Shown here piece by piece: positions 10,579 through 21,900 of a stretch of 64,000 nt of DNA. This stretch comes from Sophora flavescens. Its lineage: Eukaryota > Streptophyta > Magnoliopsida > Fabales > Fabaceae. Below the pieces are notes generated by a model. That model saw only the letters and a program-made list of their open reading frames with translations, did no database searches and was not told the DNA's origin. Each line of letters begins with the position of its first letter. The stretch's first letter is position 1. The translations under genes and the position numbers were made by a program. The DNA lies in NCBI GenBank assembly GCA_030762895.1, contig CM061066.1:115600715-115664714 (forward strand), given 5' to 3'.

Positions 10579-12397
10579 ATGGCAGGAGAAGCTAACACAA
10601 GCAAGAACCATGCTGGAGAAGGATCCTTAATGTCGAGACCTCCTTACTTCAATGGAGAGGACTACATCTACTGGAAAGAAAAGATGAAGTGGTTTTTACA
10701 ATCCACTAACTATGAACTTTGGGATGTCATTGAAGTAGAACCTTTTGTTCCTAAAGATGAAGCAGGAGCTGTTGTTCCAAAAGCAAACATGACCGCTGAT
10801 AAAAAAAAATGTCAGTTTAATGCCAAAGCTAGATATGCAATCATGTGTGCTTTGAGTAGAGAAGAATTTGAAAAAGTATATGCTTGTGAATCTGCAAAAG
10901 AAATGTGGGATTCACTAGCTATTACTCATGAAGGAACCAGCAAGGTCTAAGAGACCAAAGTCGGCATGTTAGTTAGAAAGTATGAGCTGTTCAAAATGGA
11001 AGAAGGAGAGACTATTGGTCAAATGTATGGAAGGTTTCAAACTATAACCAATGGATTGAAATCTCTGGGAAAAGTTTACCAGACTGAGGAACACATTCAA
11101 AGAAGTCCTCCAAAACAATGGAGACCACTTGTAACTGTTGTATCTCAGGCCAAAGACTTAACAACAATGAAGCTAGTTGAGCTTCTTAGTACTCTTCAAG
11201 TCCATGAACAAGAGCTGATTGAAGAAAACAATGGAAAGAAAAACAAATCCATTGCCTTTAAAGATGACAAGAAATCATCTAGAGGAACCACTTCAAAAGG
11301 TCTCAAAGTTGATGAATCTTCAGAGGAATCTGAGGAATCAAATGAAGATGATTCAGATGATGAAGATGATGAACTTTCTCTTTTCACCAGAAAGATGAAA
11401 AAGCTTTGGAAGAAAAGAAACTTCAGAAAGGACAAACCTTTCAAGCGTTTCAATAAAGAAAAATACAACAAATATGGTGTATTTAATGACAGGAATGCCA
11501 TTGTGTGTTATGAATGTAAGAAGCCTGATCATATCAAGGAAGAATGCCCTCAACTCAAGAAGCAATTTCCAAAAAGGTTCTTCAACAAAAAAGAAGAAAG
11601 GAATGATGGCCACTTGGGAAGATCTTGATGAAAGCTCCACTGAAAGTGAAGGAGAGGAGCTTGAAGCAAATCTCTGTCTTATGGCAGATACTGATCCTGA
11701 ATTAGACATTGAGGTACATTCTGAACTTGAGAAATTGAATGATGCCTATGATGAACTATTGGAGGAATCCAACTATATGTCTAAAGCTTTCAAAACCCTT
11801 AAGAGACAGTATGTTAAACTCTCAAATGAGTATACACAAAAATCTCAAGAGTGTGAGAAGTTAGCTGAAGAAAATAGTATGCTTAAGACTGAAAAGTCTA
11901 AAGCCGAGATCTCAGTTGAAACTCTATCTTCTGAAGAAGTTAGCAAACTTCAATAGAAAGTAGAAGAGCTCACCTTAGATCTTGCCAAGTTTATTAATGG
12001 TAGAGACAATCTGACTAGACTTTTGGGAAGTCAGAGGCACTCCCTTAACAAAGAAGGTATAGGATATTCTAGTCAAGAACATCGCAAAGGATCAACAAAG
12101 TTCTCAAAAATAACTGTTAAATCTGTGCCAGTTAGTTTAAATAAACCTATATGCACATACTATGGAAAAGCTGGATATATCACGTCTAAGTGTATCCACA
12201 AAAAGAGAAAGAAGTCTTCACAGACTTCTCATACTAATAGAAAAGGACCTAAGAAAATATGGGTACCTAAGTCCATGACCATTCCTGTTGCAGACATGCT
12301 TAACAAGACCAAGCAAACACCTATCATGGTACCTGGACAGTGGATGCTCGCGACATATGACAGGAGAAAGGTCTATGTTCCTAGACCTCCAACCTAA
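10579..12397 (+). pseudogene. Element A gag (capsid/nucleocapsid), interrupted
   Basis: ATG at 10579 (MAGEANTSKNHAGEG) leads into the Sirevirus gag with PYFNGEDYIYWKEKMKWFL near the start. An in-frame TAA at 10948 and a small deletion near 11085 break the capsid region. The zinc knuckle CYECKKPDHIKEECP (about 11506-11550) keeps CX2CX4HX4C spacing but has D in place of the usual G before H. After a frameshift near 11590 there is a long coiled-coil region (about 11700-11955, stop at 11954). A second knuckle (about 12151-12190) has lost its second Cys and its His to Tyr. The final frame stops at 12395 and overlaps the protease in the +1 frame. Confidence 0.85.
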
Positions 12398-15377
12398 GAA
12401 AGGTGGACATGTAACTTTTGGTGGCAACCAGAAAGGAAAACTTGTTGGTGTAGGTAAAATTGGTGGTAAACCTCCCTTGCCTATTATCCGTGATGTTTTA
12501 TATGTGAAAGGATTAAAACATAATCTGCTCAGCATAAGTTAATTATGTGATAGTAGATTTTCTTCATCCTTTTCTAAGGATACATGCATAGTCAATGACA
12601 GTAGTGGAAAGACCCTCTTTTTTGCCAAAAGGCAAAACAATCTGTATAAAATTGACCTGTCTGAACTTTCAAATCAAAGTGTAACATGCTTTATGTCTAA
12701 AGAGGATGAAAAGTGGCTACGGCATCAGAAACTAGGACATGTTAGTATGAAACAAATTTCTAAACTAAAAAAAGCATAACCTTGTGAGAGGATTGCTTGA
12801 TATATATTTCAAGAAAGATGTTTTATGTGATGCATGTTAGAGAGGTAAACAAGTAAAATCAAGTTTCAAGTCCGAGAAAGAAGTCACCTCCTCTAGACCT
12901 TTACAATTGTTACACATGGATCTGTTTGGACTAGTCAGGGTAGCTAGCCTAGGTGGAAAGAAATATGGTTTTGTCATAGTTGATGACTATTCTAGATTTA
13001 TATGGGTACTCTTCTTAACCCACAAGGATGAGTCTTATAAGGTCTTTACAGTATTCAGTAAAAGAGTACAGAATGAGCAAGGTTTTTGCATTTATGCTAT
13101 TAGAAGTGATCATGGAGGAGAATTTGAAAATGAGCAGTTCAAACTGTTCTGTGAGGAAAATGGTATTTCTCACGATTTCTCTGCACCTAGAACTCCACAG
13201 CAAAATGGAGTGGTTGAGAGAAAGAATAGATCTCTTCAAGAGATGGGAAGGACAATGCTTAATGAAAATAATCTTCCTAAGTACTTCTGGGCAGAAGCCA
13301 TTAACACTGCTTGTCATGTGTAAAACAGAATACTGATCAGACATATCCTAAACAAGACTCCTTATGAATTATGGAAAGGTAGAAAACCCAACATATCATA
13401 TTTTCATGCATTTGGATGTGAATGTTATATTCTTAATACAAAAGATCATCCTGGTAAATTTGACTCTAAAATAGATAAAGGCATATTTATTGGATATTCT
13501 GAAATGTCTAAAGCTTTTAGAATTTTTTATTCTAGAACTTCTGTTGTAGAAGAATCAATTCATGTAAATTTTAATGATGGCTTGAAGACTGATAGGGAAC
13601 TATCAGATCTAGAAGATGATGTTGTAGGTATTGAACTTAATCCTGCAGTGGAAGAGTCTTCAGACAAGTCAAAAGTAGACGTGTCTGAAATTCAGACAAG
13701 TGCTGATGCGTCTGAAACTCAGAATTTGAAGAAAGATTGGAAATTCAATACCTATCATCCAGAAGAACTTATCATTGGAAGTCCATCTCAAGGAGTTAGA
13801 ACCAGATCTGCTTTCAATGAAAACAACAAGGCCTTCATATCAGATTTGGAATCCAAAAAGATTGAAGAAGCCTTGCAAGATGAAAGATGGATTCTAGCCA
13901 TGCAAGAAGAACTAAATCAGTTCAAGAGAAATGATGTTTGGACTCTAGTTTCTAAACCCAAAGAGAAAACTGTTATTGGAACCAGATGGGTGTTTAGAAA
14001 CAAACTGGATGAAGATGGAAAAATGGTAAGAAACAAAGCAAGACTAGTTGCTCAAGGGTATAATCAACAAGAATGTATTAATTTCACTGAAACCTTTGCA
14101 CCTGTAGCTAGATTAGAAGCAATTAGAATTCTCATGTCTTATGTTGCACAACATGATATAACTCTTTATCAAATGGATGTTAAAAGTGCATTTTTAAATG
14201 GAATAATTGTGAAGAAGTTTATGTCAAGCAACCTCATGGGTTTGAGGATTCTGAAAATCCCCACCATGTCTATAAGCTTAAGAAAGCTTTATATGGACTC
14301 AAACAAGATCCTAGAGCATGGTATGATAGGCTAAGCACATATCTAATGGAAAATAATTTCATTAGAGGAAAAATAGACACTACACTTTTCAATAAATGCA
14401 CAAAGAAAGATTTCATAGTAGTACAGATTTATGTTGATGATATTATATTTGGTGCTACTAATGAAAAGCTTTGTAAAGAGCTCTCTGAGTTGATGCAGAA
14501 TGGATTCGAGATGAGCATAATGGGAGAATCGAAGTTCTTCCTTAGTCTTCAAATAAAACAGTCAAATGGTGGAATCTATATCCATCAACAGAAGTACACC
14601 AAGGAGCTTCTGAAAATGTATAAAATGGAAAATTCAAAGCCTATGAGTACTCCTGTTCATCCAACAGTTAATCTAAACAAGGATGAGGAAGGTAAAAAGG
14701 TAGATCAAACTGTCTACCGAGGTATGATTGGATCTCTTCTATACTTAAGTGCTAGCAGACCTGATATTCAATTCAGTGTTTGTCTTTGTGCTAGATTTCA
14801 ATCAGATCCTAAAGAATCTCATCCTAAGGCTGTTAAAAGAATTTTCAGATATTTGATTGGAACCGCTAACCTTGGTTTTTTATATAAGAAAACTGAAGAT
14901 TTCAGGTTAGCTGGATTTTGTGATGCTGATTTTGCTGGAGATAGAATTGATAGAAAAAGCGCCAGTAGAGGAAGTCACTTCATTGGAGCAAATATGATTT
15001 CTTGGTCAAGCAAAAGGCAAAGTACCATTGCTCTATCAACTGCTGACACTGAGTATATATCTGCAGCTAGTTGTTGTTCACAAATGCTTTGGGTAAAATA
15101 TCAACATGAAGATTATTCAATGTTTAAGCATAATATACCTGTTTGGTGTGATAATACTAGTGCTATTAATTTGTCTAAGAATCCCATACAACATTCTAGA
15201 GCAAATCATATAGAAATAAAACATCATTTTATTAGAGATTATGTTCAAAAAGGTGTTTTTGAAATTAAGTTTGTAAAAACTGATTATCAATGGGCTGACA
15301 TCTTTACTAAACCTCTAAGTGAAGATCGATTTGTTTTTATTAGAAGGAATCTTAATATGCATAATGTGTCTGAATGA
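12300..15377 (+). pseudogene. Element A pol (protease, integrase, RT, RNase H), interrupted
   Basis: Order of domains: protease WYLDSGCSRHMTG (about 12335); pre-integrase region (about 12700-12850); integrase core with HMDLFG, SDHGGEFEN and PQQNGVVERKN (12907-13320), DDE all present; RT with QMDVKSAFLNG, YVDDIIFGA (about 14432-14460); RNase H with CDADFAG, ADTEYISAA and CDNTSAI up to the stop at 15375. Breaks: TAA after SIS at 12540, several stops and shifts at 12770-12850, TAA at 13321, and a frameshift near 14205. The 14346-15377 segment is fully open for 343 codons. This gene order (integrase before RT) defines Ty1/copia. Confidence 0.9.
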
Positions 15378-15796
15378 GTGTTTACTGATATGTTTGAAAA
15401 TTTACTTGTCTAAATTTTATATCTGCTTGACTGGTCTAGTTTCTCTATGCTTCACTTGTCTACTTTAGCCAAACGTCTGATGACGTGGCTAAAAGCACTT
15501 AGTGCTAAACCCTGAATGAGACACGTGCACATTGCATTTTCCCTCATTTTTCTGGAAAACGTTTCATTATATTAACAACTATCTTTTCAAAATTGATTGA
15601 TTGCTGTTTATTGCAACACTCTCTCTCCTTGTTCCCAACGCAAAAAGCACTCAAGCGTTTTAACAAAAGCAACCCGTGTCGTTTCAAAACTACCCACTCA
15701 CAACTTCTCGCTCACAATGTCTCTCTAAACTCTCTTCGTCCTCATTCTCTGGAAACTGTTTCTTTCCAAACCCTAAAAACCTTCTCTTCTGAAACA

Positions 15797-18462
15797 ATGA
15801 CACCCAAAAGCTTTCTTGAAGAAGTTGTTAAAAAATCTTGGCTTTCTCTAATAGAGCTGAAGAAAGTGCACCCTGGAAGGGTCCCAAATTTCACTGAGCT
15901 GAAGATTAAAGGATTGGACGTTAAGCCAGAAATTACACACACTGGGTGGCTACCATTTTTCCAAATTGTGGAAGATGTCTATCCTTCCTTGGTTAGAGAC
16001 TTCTGGAAAAACTCTATAGTCACCAAGGGCAGCACAACCTTCAAGATTTTCGGAGATGTAGATGAGGACCACGTCTTCATTACTCATGAGTCACTCGCTA
16101 AAGTGATTAAGCGCCCTCGAGAAGGAACTGGGTATGACAAGAGTTGGATGAAAAATCAAGGTGGAGAAATGGCTGTAAACCTCATTCTGTATAGAGTTCC
16201 TAAGACAAAGGACTTTGATTCAAAGTACCTAACAGCTAAGGCAATATTTCTTCATGTACTTCTAATTAACTGTGTGATACCTAAAACTGGCTCTAGGGAT
16301 CATGCAAGTAAGATAGAAAATTTTTCTATCTATCAGTTAGTCCAAAGAATCAAAATAGATATCATAGATTTAATTTTTGGACACATGTTAAAGACTGTGA
16401 AAGGGAAGTGCAAGGGTGGATATCCCTATGGCTTGCTGATGACAAGAATCTTCAGGGCCAATTCTTTGAAAAACATGTCAAATACTTTCCATGCTGATCT
16501 CTGCACAGAGATAACTACAAAGACACCGTCTTTGATGAAGGTACAACTTTAACCTATAGTTGAACCTTCTACTGCTGAAGCATCATCATCTGCTGCACCT
16601 TCTAGTGAAAGGCTTAGTGTTCCAGTTGTTAAGGCTAAACCTTTTGTGGAACCAGTTGAAGAAGAAAGGCATCAACTTCAGAGGAAGAAGAGGAAAGTTA
16701 CTCAGTCAACTGCTGAATCTTCTGTGTTTCAAGATGTTGCTGAAGACTCTCAGGTTGTAGGACCTGTTGCTGAATCTACTGATCAAGCTGCTGCCTCTGT
16801 TCCTATTGCACCTAGTATAACAAAAGTCTTTAAAAGGAAGAGAGCTGTGCAAGCTGAGGGGGAGTCTCAACCAGAAGAGACTGTGATCCCTAAGAAAAAG
16901 AGGACTACTATGGCAAAGAGGAAGATTGTCTTACTTCCTGCTCCCTCACCATCACCCTCACCTCAAAGAGAACCATCTTCTCAACCTCAACAAACAGCCA
17001 AAACAACTTCCATTCCACAACCTTCATCACCATTACCTGCTATGTCACCACAAAAAGCACCAACATCACCTTTACAAAGAACACCATCGCCTCAACCACA
17101 ACAAAAAATCCCCACTCCACCTGCCTCACCAAAAATTCCAACTCCATTACACACATCACCTATCCATCAAACTTCTGTTTCTGACCCTATCCGTCACATT
17201 TCTGAACCCAATCCTACCATCTCAAACTCACATGTCTGAAACTCACTCATCAAAACCTTCCACACCACAAACATCTCACCATACTTACACTCTTCTCACT
17301 GAGGATGTCAATGACTTCGCATATTTTGACAATCCCACTCCTCCTCCACCTTCACCCAAAATACTAACCCCTAGTTACATCAGAAACCAGTGCCAAGTCC
17401 CTATGAGAATAGTCTTTCAAGATTTATTTTCTGAAACCAGACACAACCATCTGCCTTTAGCCTCTATACCTCCCTATAACCTATCTTCCAGAACCACTCC
17501 ATTCTCTGTCACAGATGAATCATGCTCCAACTTCCTCAATAGAAAGGACTTAGATGTCATTGCCTCACTTGAAGCTGAAAGGCAGCTTGTAAAGATTTCT
17601 AGAAAACATAAGCATGTAGGAAAATGGCTTTTCAATCCACATGTCTTCATGAAGTCTTCAACTGAAATCAAAGTAATGCCCGACTCCATGACTTTGAAAG
17701 GAAAGCAAAATATCATTGAATTTCCTGGAGATCAACAATTTTGTCTCATCAAGATCAATGACAACAAATACAAGTACAGGAAGAAGCTTCTGACTACCGA
17801 GACTCATCACCAGTTTCTGAAAGTCAGAGACATCTACTGGAGATGTGGTTCTAGCTCAGGATTGAAAGAAGAAGACAAAGTCTCCATTCCAACCAGAGGT
17901 AGCCAAGCCTATGTTCTTTACCCCTTTTCACCTTCTATTTACACAATCCCTCCCTTCTTTATGGTTTTTCCCTTCATTTTGCTCAACTTCCCTGAATCTA
18001 CTCCTCTTACTCACATAAATCTCATTAGGAGATCTTTTGAATTTCTTCTTTCTGTAGCAGATTCTCCTCTTCATCATGAACAAATTCATGCTTTTCTAAA
18101 GAATTATATCCAAATAATGATTTTGTCACAACTCTCTCAACCAATGTTTTTCTAGACCCTCAGCCTGAGGACCACATTATTGTTGAAGAGTTACCTCCTA
18201 CCCCTCCTCGTAGTCCACCTCCTCCATCCGCATCTGAACTGCAATGGCCACAACCGATTCTACTGCTCCAGTAGTTGCTTATGAACCTACTTCCTATTAG
18301 AGGCTAGATGAAATGTCTTTGAGTTTGCAGACTGTCATCCAAAGACAGGATGAAGCAATTGCTCAGCAAGCTGCTTTTCAAGCTCAGATGCTTGCTCAAC
18401 AACAAGTAATGCCGAAGATGATGGAAGCCTTCTTCAAGAGTCAAGGAGGTCCTAGCTCTTAG
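15797..18462 (+). pseudogene. Element A third ORF, envelope-like/Sirevirus 3' ORF
   Basis: ATG at 15797 (MTPKSFLEEVVKKSWLSL) opens a frame to 16550 containing GGYPYGLLMTRIF, a block I associate with the 'putative plant transposon protein' domain found after pol in SIRE-type elements. After a stop, other frames encode a basic, Pro/Ser/Gln-rich linker (about 16650-17240) and a second globular part (about 17240-18155). A final coiled-coil segment rich in Gln/Ala (MSLSLQTVIQRQDEAIAQQA, about 18311) ends at the TAG of 18460-18462. The function in the retrotransposon cycle is unknown. Stops at 16550, 17237 and 18153 and frame changes make it a pseudogene. Confidence 0.75.
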
Positions 18463-18912
18463 GTTTTAGGACTTAGTCTTTTTCTTTTTGAGTCATGCAA
18501 TATACTAGTCAGTGATTTCTATCACTTGTAACACTTCCAACTCTGAGTATATGAAATGAATTGATATATTGGTATTCCTTTTGGCTGTCTGTAATATATG
18601 TCTATTTGCTTTACTTTCTTTTTGATTGATGCCTAAAGTAGGAGGAAATATAATAGAAAAATAAGAAACTTATTTCTGACTTTGTGCCTCTCTGTTCCAA
18701 AAGTTATGGTTGCTCTGATATAATTTGATTAAATATTTTTATCTGCTATGATGCCCTGTTTTGCTCTAAATATTCTTCTATCTGATGCATAAACTAAGGG
18801 GGAGCATAACATATTGTGAACAATTATATCTATTTGGAAATTTTTCTCTTATCCTTTTTTGATGTTCAATAAAATTAGAAAAGTTATTTGTCATCATCAT
18901 AAAGAGGGATAA

Positions 18913-20348
18913 TGTTGAGACCTCATATGTCTGAGACACATTCCATGTGTAGATTCTGAGTTTTGATGATTCCAAATAGATTAAGTATAGTAATATTGAA
19001 TCATATAAAATACTGACATATCTCAAAAGTGTGTAGGAAAACAGACTTAAGGTTTACTTGATGACGTGGTAAGAAGCATCTGTCTGAAACAGACTCAATG
19101 GATCACACATCTAGTTTTTGGAATATGCTAGCACCCGTCTAGTTTTGGACTGCATGATCACCCATCTAATTTTTGGATTGCCTTTCACCCGTCTAAATTT
19201 CCAACACTGCTATGATGTTAGTTTGTCAGAAATGAAGTCCATGTCATCTTATTCAAATTAGATGCCTTTCTTAAGGATCTCGAAGACCTCTGGACAATAG
19301 CTCAAAGGACAAAGAATAAAGAACGTTTGTTTCAAGGTTTTAAGGAATAAACACGCAATCCCTGTACCACATCAGCAACTTTTTAGCTGTTTTAGTACAA
19401 AGTAAAAGTGCTTTCTGGAAAGTGAACTGACTGTTGCACTGAAAGAGGAAAGCTCTCTGCTAAAAGTACAAGAAGCCTACTGCTGCATACTCTGAAACAA
19501 CAACTACTCAGATTAAAGTGTACTCTTGGACAACCTTGTCAAAGCTCAACGTTCCCACGCATTAAATGTTTATATAGAATGACTCTTTGGCATTAATGGT
19601 GTCTCAGAAGCTCAAATCGGAAGAACACACTTTCTGAAGCTATGTCTAAACAGATCTTTTGATTGAAGTCTTTAAAAAGATCAAACAATGAAGATGAAGA
19701 CAAGAAGTTGAATATTATAAAGAACACTGCACAGAAGCATTTAATCTCTTCATTAACTTCTTCATTCTTTTATTGAATACACTCTCTATCATTTGATATT
19801 ATTTCGCAGTCTTTCATACTTCTTATTTATTCCACTCTTTGAGTGTGATCTGAAAGACTTGCAAGTTGTATTAATTACACAAAACCTTTTCATTCCTGGC
19901 TGTGTTGAGCCTGAAGAGGATAGGTGAGCAAAGAATACTTGTTTGAGTGTTGAGCCTGAATAGGCTAGGTGTGCAAAGAATACTTGTACTGTAATTTACT
20001 CAGTTATATTGGAAACTTGGTGCTGCCAAGAAACTGGACGTAGCCCTGTGGATTTTGGGGTGAACCAGTATAAAACTCTTGAGTGAGATTCCTCTTCCCT
20101 TATCTCTTTATTTTGGTTAAGTATTATTCTGTTTAAGCTTTTTACTTGGGGAGTTAATATTGTGAATATCAAACTCTGTTTTACTCTTCTCTGTTTGCTT
20201 GCGTGTTCTGTCTAAATATTAGATGTATCACTCGTCTGATTTTTTTTCCTAAGTTCTGCTTGCTGTGCCTGCAAAAATATTTTTAAGTAACCCAAAAAGT
20301 TGGTAAACACAATTCGACCCCCTTCTTGTGTTAACTTCGATTATTTCA
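18913..20348 (+). repeat. 3' LTR of element A
   Basis: Starts TGTTGAGACCTC after a weak polypurine tract (AAAGAGGGATAA, 18901-18912) and ends TTATTTCA. It is about 90 bp shorter than the 5' LTR, mainly because part of the CGTCTA motif cluster is missing. Confidence 0.9.
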
Positions 20349-20350
20349 CT

Positions 20351-21900
20351 GACAAGCCAAAGGCTCAGTGGTCCTCTGCAGAAAAGACAAAATGTGAGCT
20401 TAATCACAAAGCCAGATACAACATCATTTGTGCTCTCAGTCCTGAAGAGTTTGAAAAAGTATGTGCCTGTGATTCTACCAAAGAAATGTGGGATACTTTA
20501 GCTGTCACAGACGAAGGAACAACCAATGTTAAAGAATCAAAGATTGTCATACTTGTCAGAAAATATGAACTGTTTCTCATGGAGGAAGGAGAATCTGTTG
20601 CTCAGATGATAGGAAGATTTAAAACTATCATCAGTGGCCTAAAGTCTATTGGTAAAACTTACACTAATTCTGAGAAGGTTGGAAAGTTACTCAGAAGTCT
20701 TCCTAAGCTGTGGAGACCTTTGGTCACTGCTATTTCTCAAGCCAAGGATCTCAATACCTTGACCATGGATGAACTTCTTGTCACCCTCACTATTCATGAA
20801 CAAGAACTAGGTGATGATGTGACAACTAAAAAGGTCAAATCCATTGCTCTAAAAGCTGATCAAAAGTCATCAAAGGCTTCAAAAGCTCTGAAGGAATACG
20901 AGTCATCCAGTGATGCTGACCTGTCTGAACCCGATAATTCTGAAAGTGATGAAGAGTCGTCTCTCCTAACCAGGAAGATAATGCTTATATTACAAAGAAA
21001 GAAGTTCAGAATGGAGAATCCCTTCAAAAGGTTCAACAACGAGAAGAACTTCAAAGAATCCACTCCAACAGACAAGAGTCCAATTGTCTGCTATGAGTGC
21101 AAGGAGCTCGATCACATTAAAGCTTAGTGTCCTCAACTTAAGAAGGCCCCTCATAAGAATTTCTTCAAAAAGAAGTAGAAAGGAATGATGTCTACTTGAG
21201 AGGATCTGGAGTCAACATCTTCTAATGACGAAGAGATAGAGGAAGAAGATAATCTATCTGATGGCCAATACTGACTCAGATTCAGATGATGAGGTTCACA
21301 CTGACTATGAGGAATTACTTGATGTCTATGAGGAGTTGCTGGAGGAATCCAACTTCTTATCTAAGGCCTTCAAATCCCTCAAGTGAGAGTATGTAAATCT
21401 TCTTAGTAAGCATAAGCAGAAATCTCAAGAGTATGAGAAGCTGGCTAAGGAGAACAGTGAGCTGAAGACTGAAAAGTATGATAAAGCTAAGATCTCTAGT
21501 GAAACATCACAATATGAAGAAGTTGTAAAACTTCAACAGAAGGTGGAAGAGCTCACTTCTGATCTTGCCAAATTTGTTAATGGTAGAGACAATCTGACCA
21601 AGCTGCTTGGCTGTCAGAGACACTCCCTTAACAAAGAAGGTATTTGATATGTCCATCAGACACATAATAAAGTATCGACTAAAACCTCTAAAGTGTCTTT
21701 TAAGTCAATCTTTATTAAATCCATACCTGTCTGTAACTTCTAGGGAAAAACTAGACATGTCATGTCTAAGTGTATCCACAAGAAGAGAAGGAAGTCTTCA
21801 CAGACTCCTAGAACTAACAGAAAAGGACCCAGAAAACTATGGGTACCTAAAGACCAAATAATTAATGTTGCAGATGTCCTTAATAGGACAAAGAAAATAC
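20351..21900 (+). pseudogene. Element B gag, remainder, interrupted
   Basis: Resumes the gag broken at 8988: DKPKAQWSSAEKTK, then the capsid region CALSPEEFEKVCACDS...EMWDTL and RKYELFLMEEGESV (to about 20900). The nucleocapsid knuckle at about 21089-21130 reads CYECKELDHIKA-stop-C: a TAG lies inside the metal-binding loop. Further stops occur at about 21178, 21199 and 21384, followed by a coiled coil. Because element A sits upstream, the apparent open frame from 20300 begins inside the LTR of A and is chimeric. The last part (MSKCIHKKRRKSSQ..., 21762-21977) overlaps pol in the +1 frame and ends at a TAA homologous to that of element A. Confidence 0.85.

Larger units (their letters stand above)
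8984..20353 (+). mobile_element. Element A: Sirevirus-type Ty1/copia retrotransposon, both LTRs, with TSD
   Basis: Two LTRs of about 1.5 kb (8989-10515 and 18913-20348) flank an internal region with primer site, gag, pol and a third, envelope-like ORF after pol. The last feature is typical of the Sirevirus lineage. The 5-bp flanks are ctgaa (8984-8988) and ctgac (20349-20353), a duplication with one change. The target was the gag gene of element B. All three coding regions carry stops or frameshifts, so the copy is dead. The LTRs differ by substitutions and a net length difference of about 90 bp, which indicates some age. Confidence 0.9.

Noticed and set aside
20300..20360. Start of a gag protein at 20300
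   Set aside because: The first residues come from the LTR of element A. The true gag sequence begins at the junction, 20349-20353.
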